Positions 1 to 9,257 of a stretch of DNA of 64,000 nt are shown here, one piece after another. The DNA is from Flavivirga algicola (GTDB lineage: Bacteria; Bacteroidota; Bacteroidia; Flavobacteriales; Flavobacteriaceae), in contig NZ_JABBHF010000007.1 of the NCBI RefSeq assembly GCF_012910715.1, positions 253,001-317,000 on the forward strand, written 5' to 3'. Every line of letters begins with the position of its first letter. Position 1 is the stretch's first letter. The translations under genes were made by a program, and so were the position numbers. Below the pieces are notes generated by a model. That model made no database searches. It saw only the letters and a program-made list of their open reading frames with translations, and had not been told where the DNA came from.

Positions 1-469
1 CCTAACAGGAGATTTACTTAAAGATATAGCTAATGTAGAAGGTGATCCTCCTATTAATTTTTATGACGTAGGCATACCAGGTTATACAGGTAGAATAGCT
101 ACACAAAGTGAACGGCGTTTAAGCGAAGCGGGTGTGTTTAAACCGCAAATGTTATTAGGGCTGTTGGGAGGAGGTGTGCCTTTAAACCCTATATTAAATG
201 GTATTTCGGGGCGAACAAAAATGTTAAAAAACCGCGTCATGATTGAAAGAAAAGAATCGTTGATAAACACCATAAAAACGAGATTGTCAAAAGATTTTTT
301 TGCTTCAAACCCATTGGATGAAGACTTAAGAATGGATTTTTTCTATTTCTGTGCTGATGATGAAAATTTTATCAAGTATTGCAAAAACGAAACCGATTTT
401 AAAATACTAATTTTTTTAAGGCATAAGTACAAACAGTATACTGAAAATTTAGAGATTGCAAACGACTAA
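1..469 (+). CDS. C-terminal part of a probable CarboxypepD_reg-like domain protein (5' end outside window)
   Basis: The frame is open from base 2 to a TAA at 467-469, giving about 155 residues of a protein that begins upstream of the window. The visible part reads LTGDLLKDI at the start, then TQSERRLSEAG, then a glycine-rich stretch (LLGLLGGGVPLNP) and INGISGRTKMLKNR-like residues, ending in a charged helical tail. From memory this resembles the C-terminal half of flavobacterial proteins that start with a CarboxypepD_reg-like (transthyretin-fold) domain, but that domain is not visible here. An internal ATG at 134 is unlikely to be the real start because the upstream frame is protein-like and continuous. 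It lies 93 bases before a DUF6702-like gene on the same strand. Family assignment is tentative. Confidence 0.5.
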   Translation, partial: LTGDLLKDIANVEGDPPINFYDVGIPGYTGRIATQSERRLSEAGVFKPQMLLGLLGGGVPLNPILNGISGRTKMLKNRVMIERKESLINTIKTRLSKDFFASNPLDEDLRMDFFYFCADDENFIKYCKNETDFKILIFLRHKYKQYTENLEIAND

Positions 470-562
470 TCTCCTTTTGGAATACTTTTTGAAACATGAT
501 TTAATAACAATTAGGGACAAACTCATGGTGCTAAAATAATTACCTTAGCAAAAAATATTTAG

Positions 563-1066
563 ATGAAATTTATTAAAACATTTTTATTTTTTTTAGTAAT
601 TCCGCTATTTGCATTTACAAGCCTGCATAAGTATTATGTCAGTGTTACTCAAATTAATTTTATAGAAGAGAAGCAATCGGTACAAATAACGACAAGGATT
701 TTTATTGACGATTTTGAAAATTTATTACGTCATCGCTATGATGAATCTATTACATTGGCCATAGAAGATGAACCAAAAACTATAGATAACTACATTGATA
801 GTTATTTAAAGGAAAGCATAAAAGTCAAGATTAACAATGAAGAAGCCCATCTTAATTTTATAGGAAAAAAATACGATCAGGATATTATGCGCTGCTATTT
901 AGAAATAGAAGGTATTCACAGCATTGAATCTTTTGAAATTACCAATAAAGTATTATTCGATTTATTCAAAGAGCAACAAAATATAGTAAAGACAAAAATT
1001 TACTCCAAACAAAAAAGTTTCATACATATTCCAGAAAAGGACAATACATTGTTAAAGTTTAATTAA
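563..1066 (+). CDS. Secreted DUF6702-like protein
   Basis: The 167-residue product starts with a hydrophobic signal peptide (about residues 1-20, ending near FAFTS), followed by the short motif HKYYVSVTQI that I associate with the DUF6702 family of Bacteroidota. The rest is a predicted beta-rich exported domain with regularly spaced charged residues and no enzymatic motif that I can see. It sits about 120 bases upstream of a secreted M1 metallopeptidase on the same strand, an arrangement I recall from related genomes. Its molecular function is unknown. The family name rests on recollection of the sequence pattern, not on a search. Confidence 0.7.
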   Translation: MKFIKTFLFFLVIPLFAFTSLHKYYVSVTQINFIEEKQSVQITTRIFIDDFENLLRHRYDESITLAIEDEPKTIDNYIDSYLKESIKVKINNEEAHLNFIGKKYDQDIMRCYLEIEGIHSIESFEITNKVLFDLFKEQQNIVKTKIYSKQKSFIHIPEKDNTLLKFN

Positions 1067-1188
1067 AAGTAAGTTAAAACTGAGTTAAAACGTTTTAGAA
1101 TTCATTATTTTCGAATGTTTTTTGTGATAAAAAATCAATAATTATTGCTTAATCACTAAATTCATTAAACAAAATATAAAAATTGACA

Positions 1189-3447
1189 ATGAAAAAACTC
1201 AAGTACTATTTCCTTTCTTTGGCTTTTGTTTCGACCAGTATTTTTGCACAAGAACAAGAAAAGGCAAAACCCCAAGGTCACACAGACCAGAACAAATTTA
1301 GGCAAATGAAAGATGTGTTGCCTACACCAAACGACACCAGAACAGCTTCTGGTGCACCTGGTCACCAATACACACAACAAAAAGTCGATTATATAATGGA
1401 TATTCGTTTAGATGAATCTAAAAATCAGATTTATGGAAACGAAAAAATAACATATCATAACAATTCCAAAGATTATTTGGAGTATTTATGGGTGCAGCTT
1501 GACCAAAATATGAGAGCTAAAGATTCCAAAACCCCAGATATCGCAACGGAATCTTTTGATAGTCCTCTAAATGGCCCAAAAAGCTTTACGAAAGCAAATT
1601 TAAAGAAGCCTTTTGATGGTGGTTTTAATATCGATTATGTAAAAAATGCTGATGGTACAGATTTGCCTTTTATGATAAATCAAACCATGATGCGAATTAA
1701 TTTGTCTAAACCATTAGCTCCGGGAGGCGTGTTTAAGTTTCAAATTAAGTGGTGGTATAATGTCAATAATCATATTCTTGATGGTGGGCGGTCTGGTTAC
1801 GAGGCATTTCCAGATGGAAACAGTACCTATGTCATTGCGCAGTTCTATCCCAGACTCTGTGTTTACGATAATGTTGAAGGCTGGCAAAATATGCAATTTT
1901 GGGGACGTAGTGAATTTGCTCTGGAATTTGGGGATTTTGATGTTAAACTAACAGTACCAGCAGATCATAAATTAGAAGCAACTGGAGTATTACAAAATGA
2001 AAAAGATGTATTAACAAAAGAACAACTTAAACGTTTTGAGTTGGCTAAAAAATCATTCAAGGATCCAGTATTTATTGTCACACAAGAAGAAGCTGAAAAA
2101 GCAGAAAAAGAAAGAAGTTCAAAAACGAAAACATGGCATTTTAAGGCCAAAAATGTCAGGGATTTTGCTTTTGCTACTTCTAGGAAGTTTTTATGGGATG
2201 CCATGGCGGTAGATATCAATGGAAAAACTGTCATGGCAATTTCGTTGTACTCAAAAGAGGGAAATCCACTTTGGGAAGAACATTCAACAAGAGTTGTGGC
2301 AAATACATTAGAAGAATATTCTAAACTTACTTTTGATTATCCTTATAATAAGGCGGTCTCTGTACATGCACAGATGGGAATGGAATATCCTATGATTTGT
2401 TTTAACTATGGAAGGCCAAATCCTGATGGAACTTATTCAGAGCGGCTTAAAAGAGGTATGATAGGTGTGATCACCCATGAAGTCGGTCATAACTTTTTTC
2501 CAATGATCGTTAATAGTGATGAACGTCAATGGACATGGATGGATGAAGGATTAAACTCATTTGTGGAAACATTGGCAGAATTAGATTATGATCCTAATTT
2601 CATAACAGGTAATTTACCTAAAGATATGGTGCCGTATATGGGAGGAGACCAGAGCTATATTTCTCCAATTATGTCCCAAGGAGATTATGTACATCAATTT
2701 GGACCTAATGCTTATGCGAAACCAGCAGCAGGACTATATATGTTAAGGCATACTATTATGGGACCAGAATTATTTGATTATGCTTTTAGGACATACTCAA
2801 AAAGATGGATGTTTAAACACCCAACACCAGCAGATTTTTTTAGAAGCATGGAAGATGCCTCTGCCATGGATTTGGATTGGTTTTGGAGAGGATGGTTTTA
2901 TACTACAGACTATACCGATATTGGCGTTAAACAGGTTAAGAGTTACTATTTAACTGATAAGCCAACTGAAAAAGCGAAGGAAGTTGCTAAACTAAATAAT
3001 TTTAATCTAGATGATTATAAAGGCAAGCTGATTTATTATGCAGAAGCCAAAGAAGGAGTCATTCCACAGGATGCCAAGAACCCTTCAGATTTTGATGTTT
3101 TAAATGAGCATTTAAATAGTTTAGATGATGAAGAAAAATCGCGGTTAGGTGATGCACCAAAATATTTTTATGAAGTAACTTTTGAAAAACCAGGTGGGTT
3201 GGTAATGCCTATAATTTTGGAATTAACTTATGAAGATGGCACAAAAGAGAGAAAAACATTCCCAGCACAAATATGGAGGTATAATGAAAATGAAGTAAAA
3301 AAAGTTTTTAAAACCCAAAAAGCGATTACTAATTTGGAAATAGATCCTGATTTAGAGACTGCCGATGTGGATACATCAAACAATTCATGGCCCAAAAAAG
3401 TACAGCAAAGTGATTTTGACCAATTTAAAGAAAAGGTTAAAGGATAA
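1189..3447 (+). CDS. Secreted M1 family zinc metallopeptidase
   Basis: This is a 752-residue gluzincin aminopeptidase-type protein. It has a Sec signal peptide (MKKLKYYFLSLAF...FAQ), an N-terminal beta domain, and the catalytic domain with zinc motif HEVGH at residues 430-434 and the third ligand Glu at 453, the HEXXH-X18-E spacing of the M1 family. A GMEYP segment about 35 residues earlier replaces the canonical GAMEN exopeptidase loop, as in several bacterial M1 proteins. It probably trims peptides in the periplasm or outside the cell. The ATG at 1189 is chosen over an in-frame TTG at 1183 because it begins a standard signal peptide. A strong terminator follows at 3461-3487. Substrate preference cannot be read from the sequence. 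Confidence 0.93.
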   Translation: MKKLKYYFLSLAFVSTSIFAQEQEKAKPQGHTDQNKFRQMKDVLPTPNDTRTASGAPGHQYTQQKVDYIMDIRLDESKNQIYGNEKITYHNNSKDYLEYLWVQLDQNMRAKDSKTPDIATESFDSPLNGPKSFTKANLKKPFDGGFNIDYVKNADGTDLPFMINQTMMRINLSKPLAPGGVFKFQIKWWYNVNNHILDGGRSGYEAFPDGNSTYVIAQFYPRLCVYDNVEGWQNMQFWGRSEFALEFGDFDVKLTVPADHKLEATGVLQNEKDVLTKEQLKRFELAKKSFKDPVFIVTQEEAEKAEKERSSKTKTWHFKAKNVRDFAFATSRKFLWDAMAVDINGKTVMAISLYSKEGNPLWEEHSTRVVANTLEEYSKLTFDYPYNKAVSVHAQMGMEYPMICFNYGRPNPDGTYSERLKRGMIGVITHEVGHNFFPMIVNSDERQWTWMDEGLNSFVETLAELDYDPNFITGNLPKDMVPYMGGDQSYISPIMSQGDYVHQFGPNAYAKPAAGLYMLRHTIMGPELFDYAFRTYSKRWMFKHPTPADFFRSMEDASAMDLDWFWRGWFYTTDYTDIGVKQVKSYYLTDKPTEKAKEVAKLNNFNLDDYKGKLIYYAEAKEGVIPQDAKNPSDFDVLNEHLNSLDDEEKSRLGDAPKYFYEVTFEKPGGLVMPIILELTYEDGTKERKTFPAQIWRYNENEVKKVFKTQKAITNLEIDPDLETADVDTSNNSWPKKVQQSDFDQFKEKVKG

Positions 3448-3460
3448 AAATATTTGAATT

Positions 3461-3487
3461 AAAAGCCGATTTTTATAATCGGCTTTT
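3461..3487 (+). terminator. Rho-independent terminator after the M1 peptidase
   Basis: A perfect 10-bp stem (AAAAGCCGAT at 3461-3470 pairing with ATCGGCTTTT at 3478-3487) with a 7-base loop is followed by a T run. It lies 13 bases after the peptidase stop codon. Confidence 0.9.
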
Positions 3488-3509
3488 TTTATTCTAACAA
3501 AACACTCAC

Positions 3510-3517
3510 TATATTTG
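3510..3517 (+). promoter_or_regulatory. Bacteroidota -7 box for tatA
   Basis: TATATTTG matches the TAnnTTTG element of the Bacteroidota housekeeping sigma factor. Its last base is only 4 bases before the GTG codon at 3522, so transcription would start at or next to the start codon. The -33 element is weak (T-rich, inside the preceding terminator). Confidence 0.55.
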
Positions 3518-3521
3518 CGTT

Positions 3522-3809
3522 GTGATACAACAAGCTACATTTTTATTTATTAGTGGTGCAGAAATAGCATTTATACTATTTATTGTTATCATGGTTTTTG
3601 GTGCAGATAAGTTACCAGAAATTGCTCGCGGTTTAGGTAAAGGCATGCGTACCCTTAAAGACGCTACAAACGATATTAAGCATGAAATTACCAAAACAGC
3701 CGAAAAAAATGGAATCGATACGAGCATTACAGACGACGTTAAAAAAGAGCTCAACAAAGTTAAAGATGACTTAGAGGATTTTACGGGTTCTGTAAAACGT
3801 AAATTCTAA
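3522..3809 (+). CDS. tatA: Sec-independent translocase TatA/E-type protein
   Basis: The 95-residue product has the TatA layout: one short N-terminal transmembrane helix (about residues 8-25), the hinge FGADKLPEIARGLGK, an amphipathic helix, and a charged C-terminal tail. TatA oligomerises in the inner membrane to form the pore of the twin-arginine pathway that exports folded proteins. The gene starts with GTG and is preceded so closely by a -7 box that the mRNA may be leaderless. TatC is not in the window. TatA and TatB cannot be separated with certainty by sequence, but Bacteroidota usually have only TatA-type components. Confidence 0.92.
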   Translation: MIQQATFLFISGAEIAFILFIVIMVFGADKLPEIARGLGKGMRTLKDATNDIKHEITKTAEKNGIDTSITDDVKKELNKVKDDLEDFTGSVKRKF

Positions 3810-3934
3810 TCTTTATGTAAGTTTTACCTTTACTATATACCTGTTAACGTTTAAATTAGGGTTTTCAACGAGTATTTTCATTTTCTCGCGTATTGAAAAA
3901 TATATTGCGAATCCAAATCTATAATCCTAACAAA

Positions 3935-6235
3935 ATGAAAACAATCCTACTTGTATGTTTTCTGTGCATTGTAAACTTGTCTTATTCTCAAGACGATAAG
4001 CACACAATCTTCCAAATAGATAGTTTAAATTCTGAAGCTTTACAGTTTTATGACAATAATGAGATTGTAAATGCATTAGCTTCAATTAACCAGTCCAAAA
4101 GGTTATCGGTATCTATTAATGATGTTTATGGGAGTGCTTTGGCTAATTTCATTCAAGGTCAAATTTATACATCCATAGAAGAATATGATGCAGCCGAGAG
4201 CAGATTTATTACCACACTTAAATCTTCCATAGAAATTGACGATAATTATTTAATAGCAAAATCATATTTAAACTTAGGGAAATTATACAAAAAGGAGAAA
4301 TCGTTTAATCTGGTACGTTCTTATTTTGAGAATGCATTAAAACATGCATCTACAGGTGATGTTAAGGATCATAATAACCTTGACAAGCAACTAAATGTTT
4401 TGTTTGATATTCAAATTAATTTATGCCAATTATATCTGGAGAATAACCTAACCGAAAAGGCATTAATTTATCTTTTACGAGCAGAGGAAAATTTGAATAG
4501 CTATAAGGCAGATTCAAATGCTTATGCATATTTCAAGTATACACAAGGTTTATATTTTATTAAAAAAGAATTGTATACTAATGCCAATAAAAAGTTCAAT
4601 GAAGCTTTAGCTTTTTTAGAACAAAATAATAGTGGTAACAGACAAAATTATAATTTACTTTTACTTAATATCTATAAAAAGCTAGCCTTGTCTTTAGATA
4701 AACAAGATTTAGACAAACAGGCCTACAATGCCCTATTGAAATATAATAATTATTTGTATAAATTTATCAATGAGGCGCAATTTGAACGAAAGTCAATTGC
4801 TGGATCTAAATACCTTATTGAAGATTATAAAAAAGATGCTCAAATAGCGAATACGGAACGTATACAACAAGTTGAAATTACCAATAAAGTAAAAAACTTA
4901 AACATTATTATAACGGTAGCACTATTCCTGTTTTTGGTGTCGTTAATTACAGTTTATAGAAGTTATATTTCTAAAAGAAAATTAACCAATATTTTAAAAG
5001 ACCAGAATGAACAATTAGAAATTGCTCGAAATGAAGCAGTGAAATCATCAGAGTTGAAATCGAAATTTATTTCTAATGTAACCCACGAGTTAAGAACACC
5101 TCTTTATGGTGTTGTTGGTATTACCTCATTGCTTCTTGAAAATAATGATTTAAGCGAAAATGATACGAAGCTTATAAATTCACTTAAATATTCAGGAGAT
5201 TATTTGTTAAATCTTATTAATGATATTTTACAAGTAAGCAAAATTGAATCCCAAAAAATAGAGCTGAAGAACACTTCGGTTAATTTAAAATCATTAATAA
5301 AGAATATTGTAGATTCTTTTGATTTCAGATTAAAAGAAACCAATAATAAAATCAATGTATTAATTGATAAACAACTTCCGCAATACATAAAATGCGATAA
5401 AGTAAGACTGTCTCAAATTCTAATTAATTTAATAGGAAACAGTATAAAATTTACAGCAAATGGATGTATTAATCTTCGCGTGATCATGTTAGATACCAAT
5501 ACAAACGAAGTTAAAATACGTTTTGAAATTGAAGATGATGGTTGTGGTATACCAAAACATAAATTTGATACTGTTTTTGACAACTTTTCTCAATTAGATG
5601 AAAATAATAACATTAACTATCAAGGCACAGGTTTGGGGCTTTCAATAACCAAAAATTTGGTAGAACTATTTAACAGTAAAATTGAACTTGCAAGTGAAGT
5701 AGGGGTTGGAACAACTTTTAGTTTTAATATCACTTTTGAAATAGACGTCGATAAAGTAGAAAAGAATGAGCAGGAATTCAAAAATAAAGTCGGAATAAAA
5801 ACTTTCAATAATAAATACAAGATTTTAGTAGTAGAAGACAATAAGATAAATCAGGTTGTTACACAAAATTTACTTAAGAAAGCGAATTACGAATCTGTTG
5901 TGGTTAATAACGGTTTGGAGGCATTAAATATAGCTAAGATCAATGATTTTGATCTTATTTTAATGGATATTAACATGCCAGTGATGAACGGTAAAGAGGC
6001 AACGCGTCTTATTAGGGAATTCGATACTAATATTCCTATAATAGCCTTAACGGCATCCGATGTCGATAGTATAAAAAAGGACTGTGATGATAATGGTATT
6101 GGTTTTAATGATATTATTTATAAGCCTTTTGATACGTATGAATTTTATCAAGTTATAGAAACAAACATTCAATTAAGTAAATCGTGCAAGCTACCCGATA
6201 ATGATAACCCTGTAAAATCTCTTTTGGCAGTATAA
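3935..6235 (+). CDS. TPR-containing hybrid histidine kinase with receiver domain
   Basis: The 766-residue protein has a signal peptide (MKTILLVCFLCIVNLSYSQ), a periplasmic array of TPR-like helical pairs (about residues 30-300), one transmembrane helix near residue 330, then HisKA with the phospho-accepting His384 (in THELRTPL), a HATPase domain (DDGCGIP and GTGLGLSI boxes), and a C-terminal receiver domain with Asp678 (LMDINMPVMNG) and a KPF signature lysine. There is no DNA-binding or HPt domain, so signal must leave through another protein. The ATG at 3935 is preferred over an upstream TTG at 3893 because it starts the signal peptide. A close architectural paralogue lies at 29079-31316. 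The periplasmic signal is unknown. Confidence 0.93.
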   Translation: MKTILLVCFLCIVNLSYSQDDKHTIFQIDSLNSEALQFYDNNEIVNALASINQSKRLSVSINDVYGSALANFIQGQIYTSIEEYDAAESRFITTLKSSIEIDDNYLIAKSYLNLGKLYKKEKSFNLVRSYFENALKHASTGDVKDHNNLDKQLNVLFDIQINLCQLYLENNLTEKALIYLLRAEENLNSYKADSNAYAYFKYTQGLYFIKKELYTNANKKFNEALAFLEQNNSGNRQNYNLLLLNIYKKLALSLDKQDLDKQAYNALLKYNNYLYKFINEAQFERKSIAGSKYLIEDYKKDAQIANTERIQQVEITNKVKNLNIIITVALFLFLVSLITVYRSYISKRKLTNILKDQNEQLEIARNEAVKSSELKSKFISNVTHELRTPLYGVVGITSLLLENNDLSENDTKLINSLKYSGDYLLNLINDILQVSKIESQKIELKNTSVNLKSLIKNIVDSFDFRLKETNNKINVLIDKQLPQYIKCDKVRLSQILINLIGNSIKFTANGCINLRVIMLDTNTNEVKIRFEIEDDGCGIPKHKFDTVFDNFSQLDENNNINYQGTGLGLSITKNLVELFNSKIELASEVGVGTTFSFNITFEIDVDKVEKNEQEFKNKVGIKTFNNKYKILVVEDNKINQVVTQNLLKKANYESVVVNNGLEALNIAKINDFDLILMDINMPVMNGKEATRLIREFDTNIPIIALTASDVDSIKKDCDDNGIGFNDIIYKPFDTYEFYQVIETNIQLSKSCKLPDNDNPVKSLLAV

Positions 6236-6307
6236 AGTACCGCTATTTGCATATATCATAAACTTCTTTTCATCCAGTGTTTATAAAACCTAGCATAAAT
6301 TAAAAGA

Positions 6308-6336
6308 ATAGCCATTTTTTGACTTAAATGGCTATT
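6308..6336 (+). terminator. Terminator hairpin after the hybrid kinase
   Basis: An 11-bp inverted repeat (AATAGCCATTT at 6308-6318 and AAATGGCTATT at 6326-6336) with a short loop is followed by GG and then a T run. It lies about 70 bases after the kinase stop codon. Confidence 0.75.
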
Positions 6337-6447
6337 TGGTTTTTAATAAAATGTAGTTTGTAAAAACTATATGCAGTTCGTCAGAAATTAGTTTCAGTAA
6401 CCAAACTTTAAAAGTTTCTTTGAGGTATTAATAGTTAAATTTAAACC

Positions 6448-8394
6448 ATGAAGAAAATTATATTACTGACCCTTATTTTATTATGCATTCCCGTAATAGT
6501 ACTAAGAGATTCTTATAACAAAAAAAATAATTACTCCAATTTGCCAAAGGATGAAAAGTGGGAGTATGTTAAGGAAAGAATTTTACCAAAAAATAAATTA
6601 TTTTTTAATGGAGAATTAAGGATTCATAAGTTTAGTGGTCCTATTTTATATAAACTATATAATGCTACATCTGAAGATAGTTTGGCGTTAGAAAACCTTA
6701 TAGAAGAACTTAAGCCATTATTGCCCAATAAAGAGATAAATTATTTTAAGCGTTATACAGGTATGTCACTTGGTGACCCTTTTTTAATAAATGAAAAAGA
6801 TAGCATAGATATAAATGGTTACAATTTTGAACATTTAAAGAAATATACTATTAGACTATTTTTTGGATCAAAAAATCCCTCAATGAGAATAGATTCATCT
6901 CGGTCTAATTTCATTCATGAAAAACCAGGTTTTAGTCATATAACTTATGGGAAAAATATTGAGAGTGGAGTAGCATTTTCGGAAAATCATTATTCATTTG
7001 ATGAAACCATGTCGATAGAGGAACGTCAAAAAATGTTGGAGCCCTTTTTCATTAGAACAATAGCATGTGCAAGTTTTTTTGAGTTAAAGTCAAAAAAAAT
7101 AGTCAACTCCCAAAAGTCTATACTAAACGACAAAGAAACTGTTTTTATAGATTATGAATTTAGTGACTTAGATAAATTCTTATTACAAAAATTATATTCA
7201 CCTACTTTATTGGAAGAGATTAAAGCATACATGAATAATGCTTATCCTTGGAAGTATACTAGTAATTATTTTGATAAGGATAAAACTAGAATAATTGCAA
7301 TTTGGATTTGTTCTATACTGGCTGTTACTTTATTTTCGCTAAGTTTTGGTATTTTTTATAGAAAAAAATATAAGTACCTCTATCTTAGTTATTTCGCACC
7401 CATTTTAATGGGGGTTACGTGTTTGTTTAATGTACTTTACGTTTATGGGTATATTATAGAACCGGCTCTTTTAACAGATGTAACGATATATGTCGTATTA
7501 AGTATTATTTTGATAACAATTGCTTCAATGGCAGCATTTTGTTTAATGCTTTTTGATAAATATGTTATTAAAGATAGTATGCCTTTTACCTTGCAACTTA
7601 TTTTAAAAATGTGTTTTACATTTCTCATTTTTATAATACCTGTTGTTATTGTTTTTATTGCAGAAAATAAGTATGGTAATTGGTTCATGAGAATTAATCC
7701 GTTTATAGCTGCCAGTTTTGTTTTTACTTTAATTAGAGGTGTTTTATTGTATTTAGATTATTTTTCAGATTCTTTAATAAAGCAAAAAGACGTCGAATTA
7801 AGTAAATTAAAAGAAGTTAACGCTCAAGCGGAAGTAAAACTTCTGCAGTCGCAAATTAATCCACATTTTTTATATAATTCGTTAAATTCTATTGCTACTT
7901 TAGCATCTACAGATACTGCTAAGACAGAAAAAATGGCATTATCCTTATCCGATTTGTTTAAATATACCATCAATAGAAAAGGAAAAAAGGAAAGCTCCAT
8001 TAGTGATGAGGTACAGATGGTCAAGAACTATTTAGAAGTTGAGCAAATTCGTTTTGGTGATCGCTTAAATTTTGATATCGAAGTAGATAGGGGTCTGGAG
8101 CGTATAAAAATACCAATGTTTCTTATTCAGCCTTTAATAGAAAATGCTGTAAAACATGGCATCTCTAAAATCGAAGAAGAGGGTGTAATAAAATTGATAA
8201 TTTCTAAAAGTCGGTCTGGTGTCGCGATTACAGTTATAGATAATGGTCCACAATTTCCTGATGGATTAGTCAGTGGTCATGGTTTGCAAACTGTTTACGA
8301 TTTATTAAGGCTAAGTTATGGTGATAATGCATTGCTAAGTTGGGAAAATACGCCAGAAAAAAGAATTATGATTACTATTAATAACATTGCTTAA
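6448..8394 (+). CDS. LytS/YehU-type sensor histidine kinase
   Basis: The 648-residue membrane kinase starts with a signal anchor, has an extracytoplasmic region of about 260 residues that I do not recognise, then five or six transmembrane helices (about residues 285-440), a short coiled linker, and a His_kinase domain with His473 in the motif QINPHFLYNSLNS. The ATP-binding part shows PLIENAVKHG and DNGPQFPDG. This is the LytS/YehU class, which phosphorylates LytTR response regulators. The partner regulator begins 1 base after its stop codon, so the two are co-transcribed. The large N-terminal domain is unusual, since many Bacteroidota members have only TPR or transmembrane sensors. The ligand is unknown. 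Confidence 0.93.
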   Translation: MKKIILLTLILLCIPVIVLRDSYNKKNNYSNLPKDEKWEYVKERILPKNKLFFNGELRIHKFSGPILYKLYNATSEDSLALENLIEELKPLLPNKEINYFKRYTGMSLGDPFLINEKDSIDINGYNFEHLKKYTIRLFFGSKNPSMRIDSSRSNFIHEKPGFSHITYGKNIESGVAFSENHYSFDETMSIEERQKMLEPFFIRTIACASFFELKSKKIVNSQKSILNDKETVFIDYEFSDLDKFLLQKLYSPTLLEEIKAYMNNAYPWKYTSNYFDKDKTRIIAIWICSILAVTLFSLSFGIFYRKKYKYLYLSYFAPILMGVTCLFNVLYVYGYIIEPALLTDVTIYVVLSIILITIASMAAFCLMLFDKYVIKDSMPFTLQLILKMCFTFLIFIIPVVIVFIAENKYGNWFMRINPFIAASFVFTLIRGVLLYLDYFSDSLIKQKDVELSKLKEVNAQAEVKLLQSQINPHFLYNSLNSIATLASTDTAKTEKMALSLSDLFKYTINRKGKKESSISDEVQMVKNYLEVEQIRFGDRLNFDIEVDRGLERIKIPMFLIQPLIENAVKHGISKIEEEGVIKLIISKSRSGVAITVIDNGPQFPDGLVSGHGLQTVYDLLRLSYGDNALLSWENTPEKRIMITINNIA

Positions 8395-8395
8395 C

Positions 8396-9157
8396 ATGCA
8401 GAAACCATATACAACATTAATTATTGATGATGAGCCTTTAGCAAGAGAACGTTTAAATAAATTACTCATTAATTTTCCTGAGACTATCAACATCATAGGT
8501 TCTGCAAAAAACGGTACAGATGCAAAACAAAAGATTAAAGCGTTAAGCCCAGATTTAATATTTCTGGATATTGAAATGCCAGGACTTACAGGTTTTCAGT
8601 TAATAGAAAGTCTGGAAACCATACCGCTAATTGTTTTTTGTACGGCTTACGATACATATTCATTAAAGGCTTTTGAAACGAATAGTATCGATTATTTAGT
8701 GAAACCTGTAAGATTAGAACGTTTAGAGAAAACGATGGGTAAATTGAAACAGTTTAATACAAGAAGTACTTCACAAGACATTTTAGATGTTATAAAGAAC
8801 ATAACTGTAGCTAAAGAAGAAAGGAAGATGACATCTATTGCTGTTAAAAAGGGAGATAAATTAATATTTTTAAAATTAGACGATATATTTTATTTTGAAG
8901 CTAGTGATAAATATGTAACCATAAATACAGATAAAGAGGGCTTTATAACAGAAAAGTCGTTATCCCAATTAGAATCCAGATTACCAGATTATTTTTTAAG
9001 AGTACATAGGAGCTTTATTGTTAACATTAACTGTGTTAAAGAGATTCAAAAGTATTTTAATAGTAAATATGTTATAAGTCTCAATAATAAAAAACGAACA
9101 AATATAACGACAGGAAGAAGCTATAAAGAAAAAATAAAAGAGTGGATCGATATGTAA
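8396..9157 (+). CDS. LytTR family response regulator
   Basis: The 253-residue regulator has an N-terminal receiver domain (acidic pair Asp11/Asp12, phospho-acceptor Asp58 in FLDIEMPG, and a conserved Lys in YLVKPVR) and a C-terminal LytTR DNA-binding domain from about residue 145 (FYFEASDKYV, LPDYFLRVHRSFIVN). It is the cognate partner of the upstream LytS-type kinase. The ATG at 8396 begins 1 base after the kinase stop codon and is preferred over the in-frame TTG at 8387 that overlaps it. LytTR regulators bind paired direct repeats upstream of their targets. Its targets cannot be assigned from this window. Confidence 0.93.
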   Translation: MQKPYTTLIIDDEPLARERLNKLLINFPETINIIGSAKNGTDAKQKIKALSPDLIFLDIEMPGLTGFQLIESLETIPLIVFCTAYDTYSLKAFETNSIDYLVKPVRLERLEKTMGKLKQFNTRSTSQDILDVIKNITVAKEERKMTSIAVKKGDKLIFLKLDDIFYFEASDKYVTINTDKEGFITEKSLSQLESRLPDYFLRVHRSFIVNINCVKEIQKYFNSKYVISLNNKKRTNITTGRSYKEKIKEWIDM

Positions 9158-9257
9158 CTTTTATTACAAGTAATATACTAACTTTAGCGAGGTGTAGAAT
9201 TTGTGATTTTTATGGAATTAAGGATAAAAAAATATATCATTATTAAAACATAGTCGT

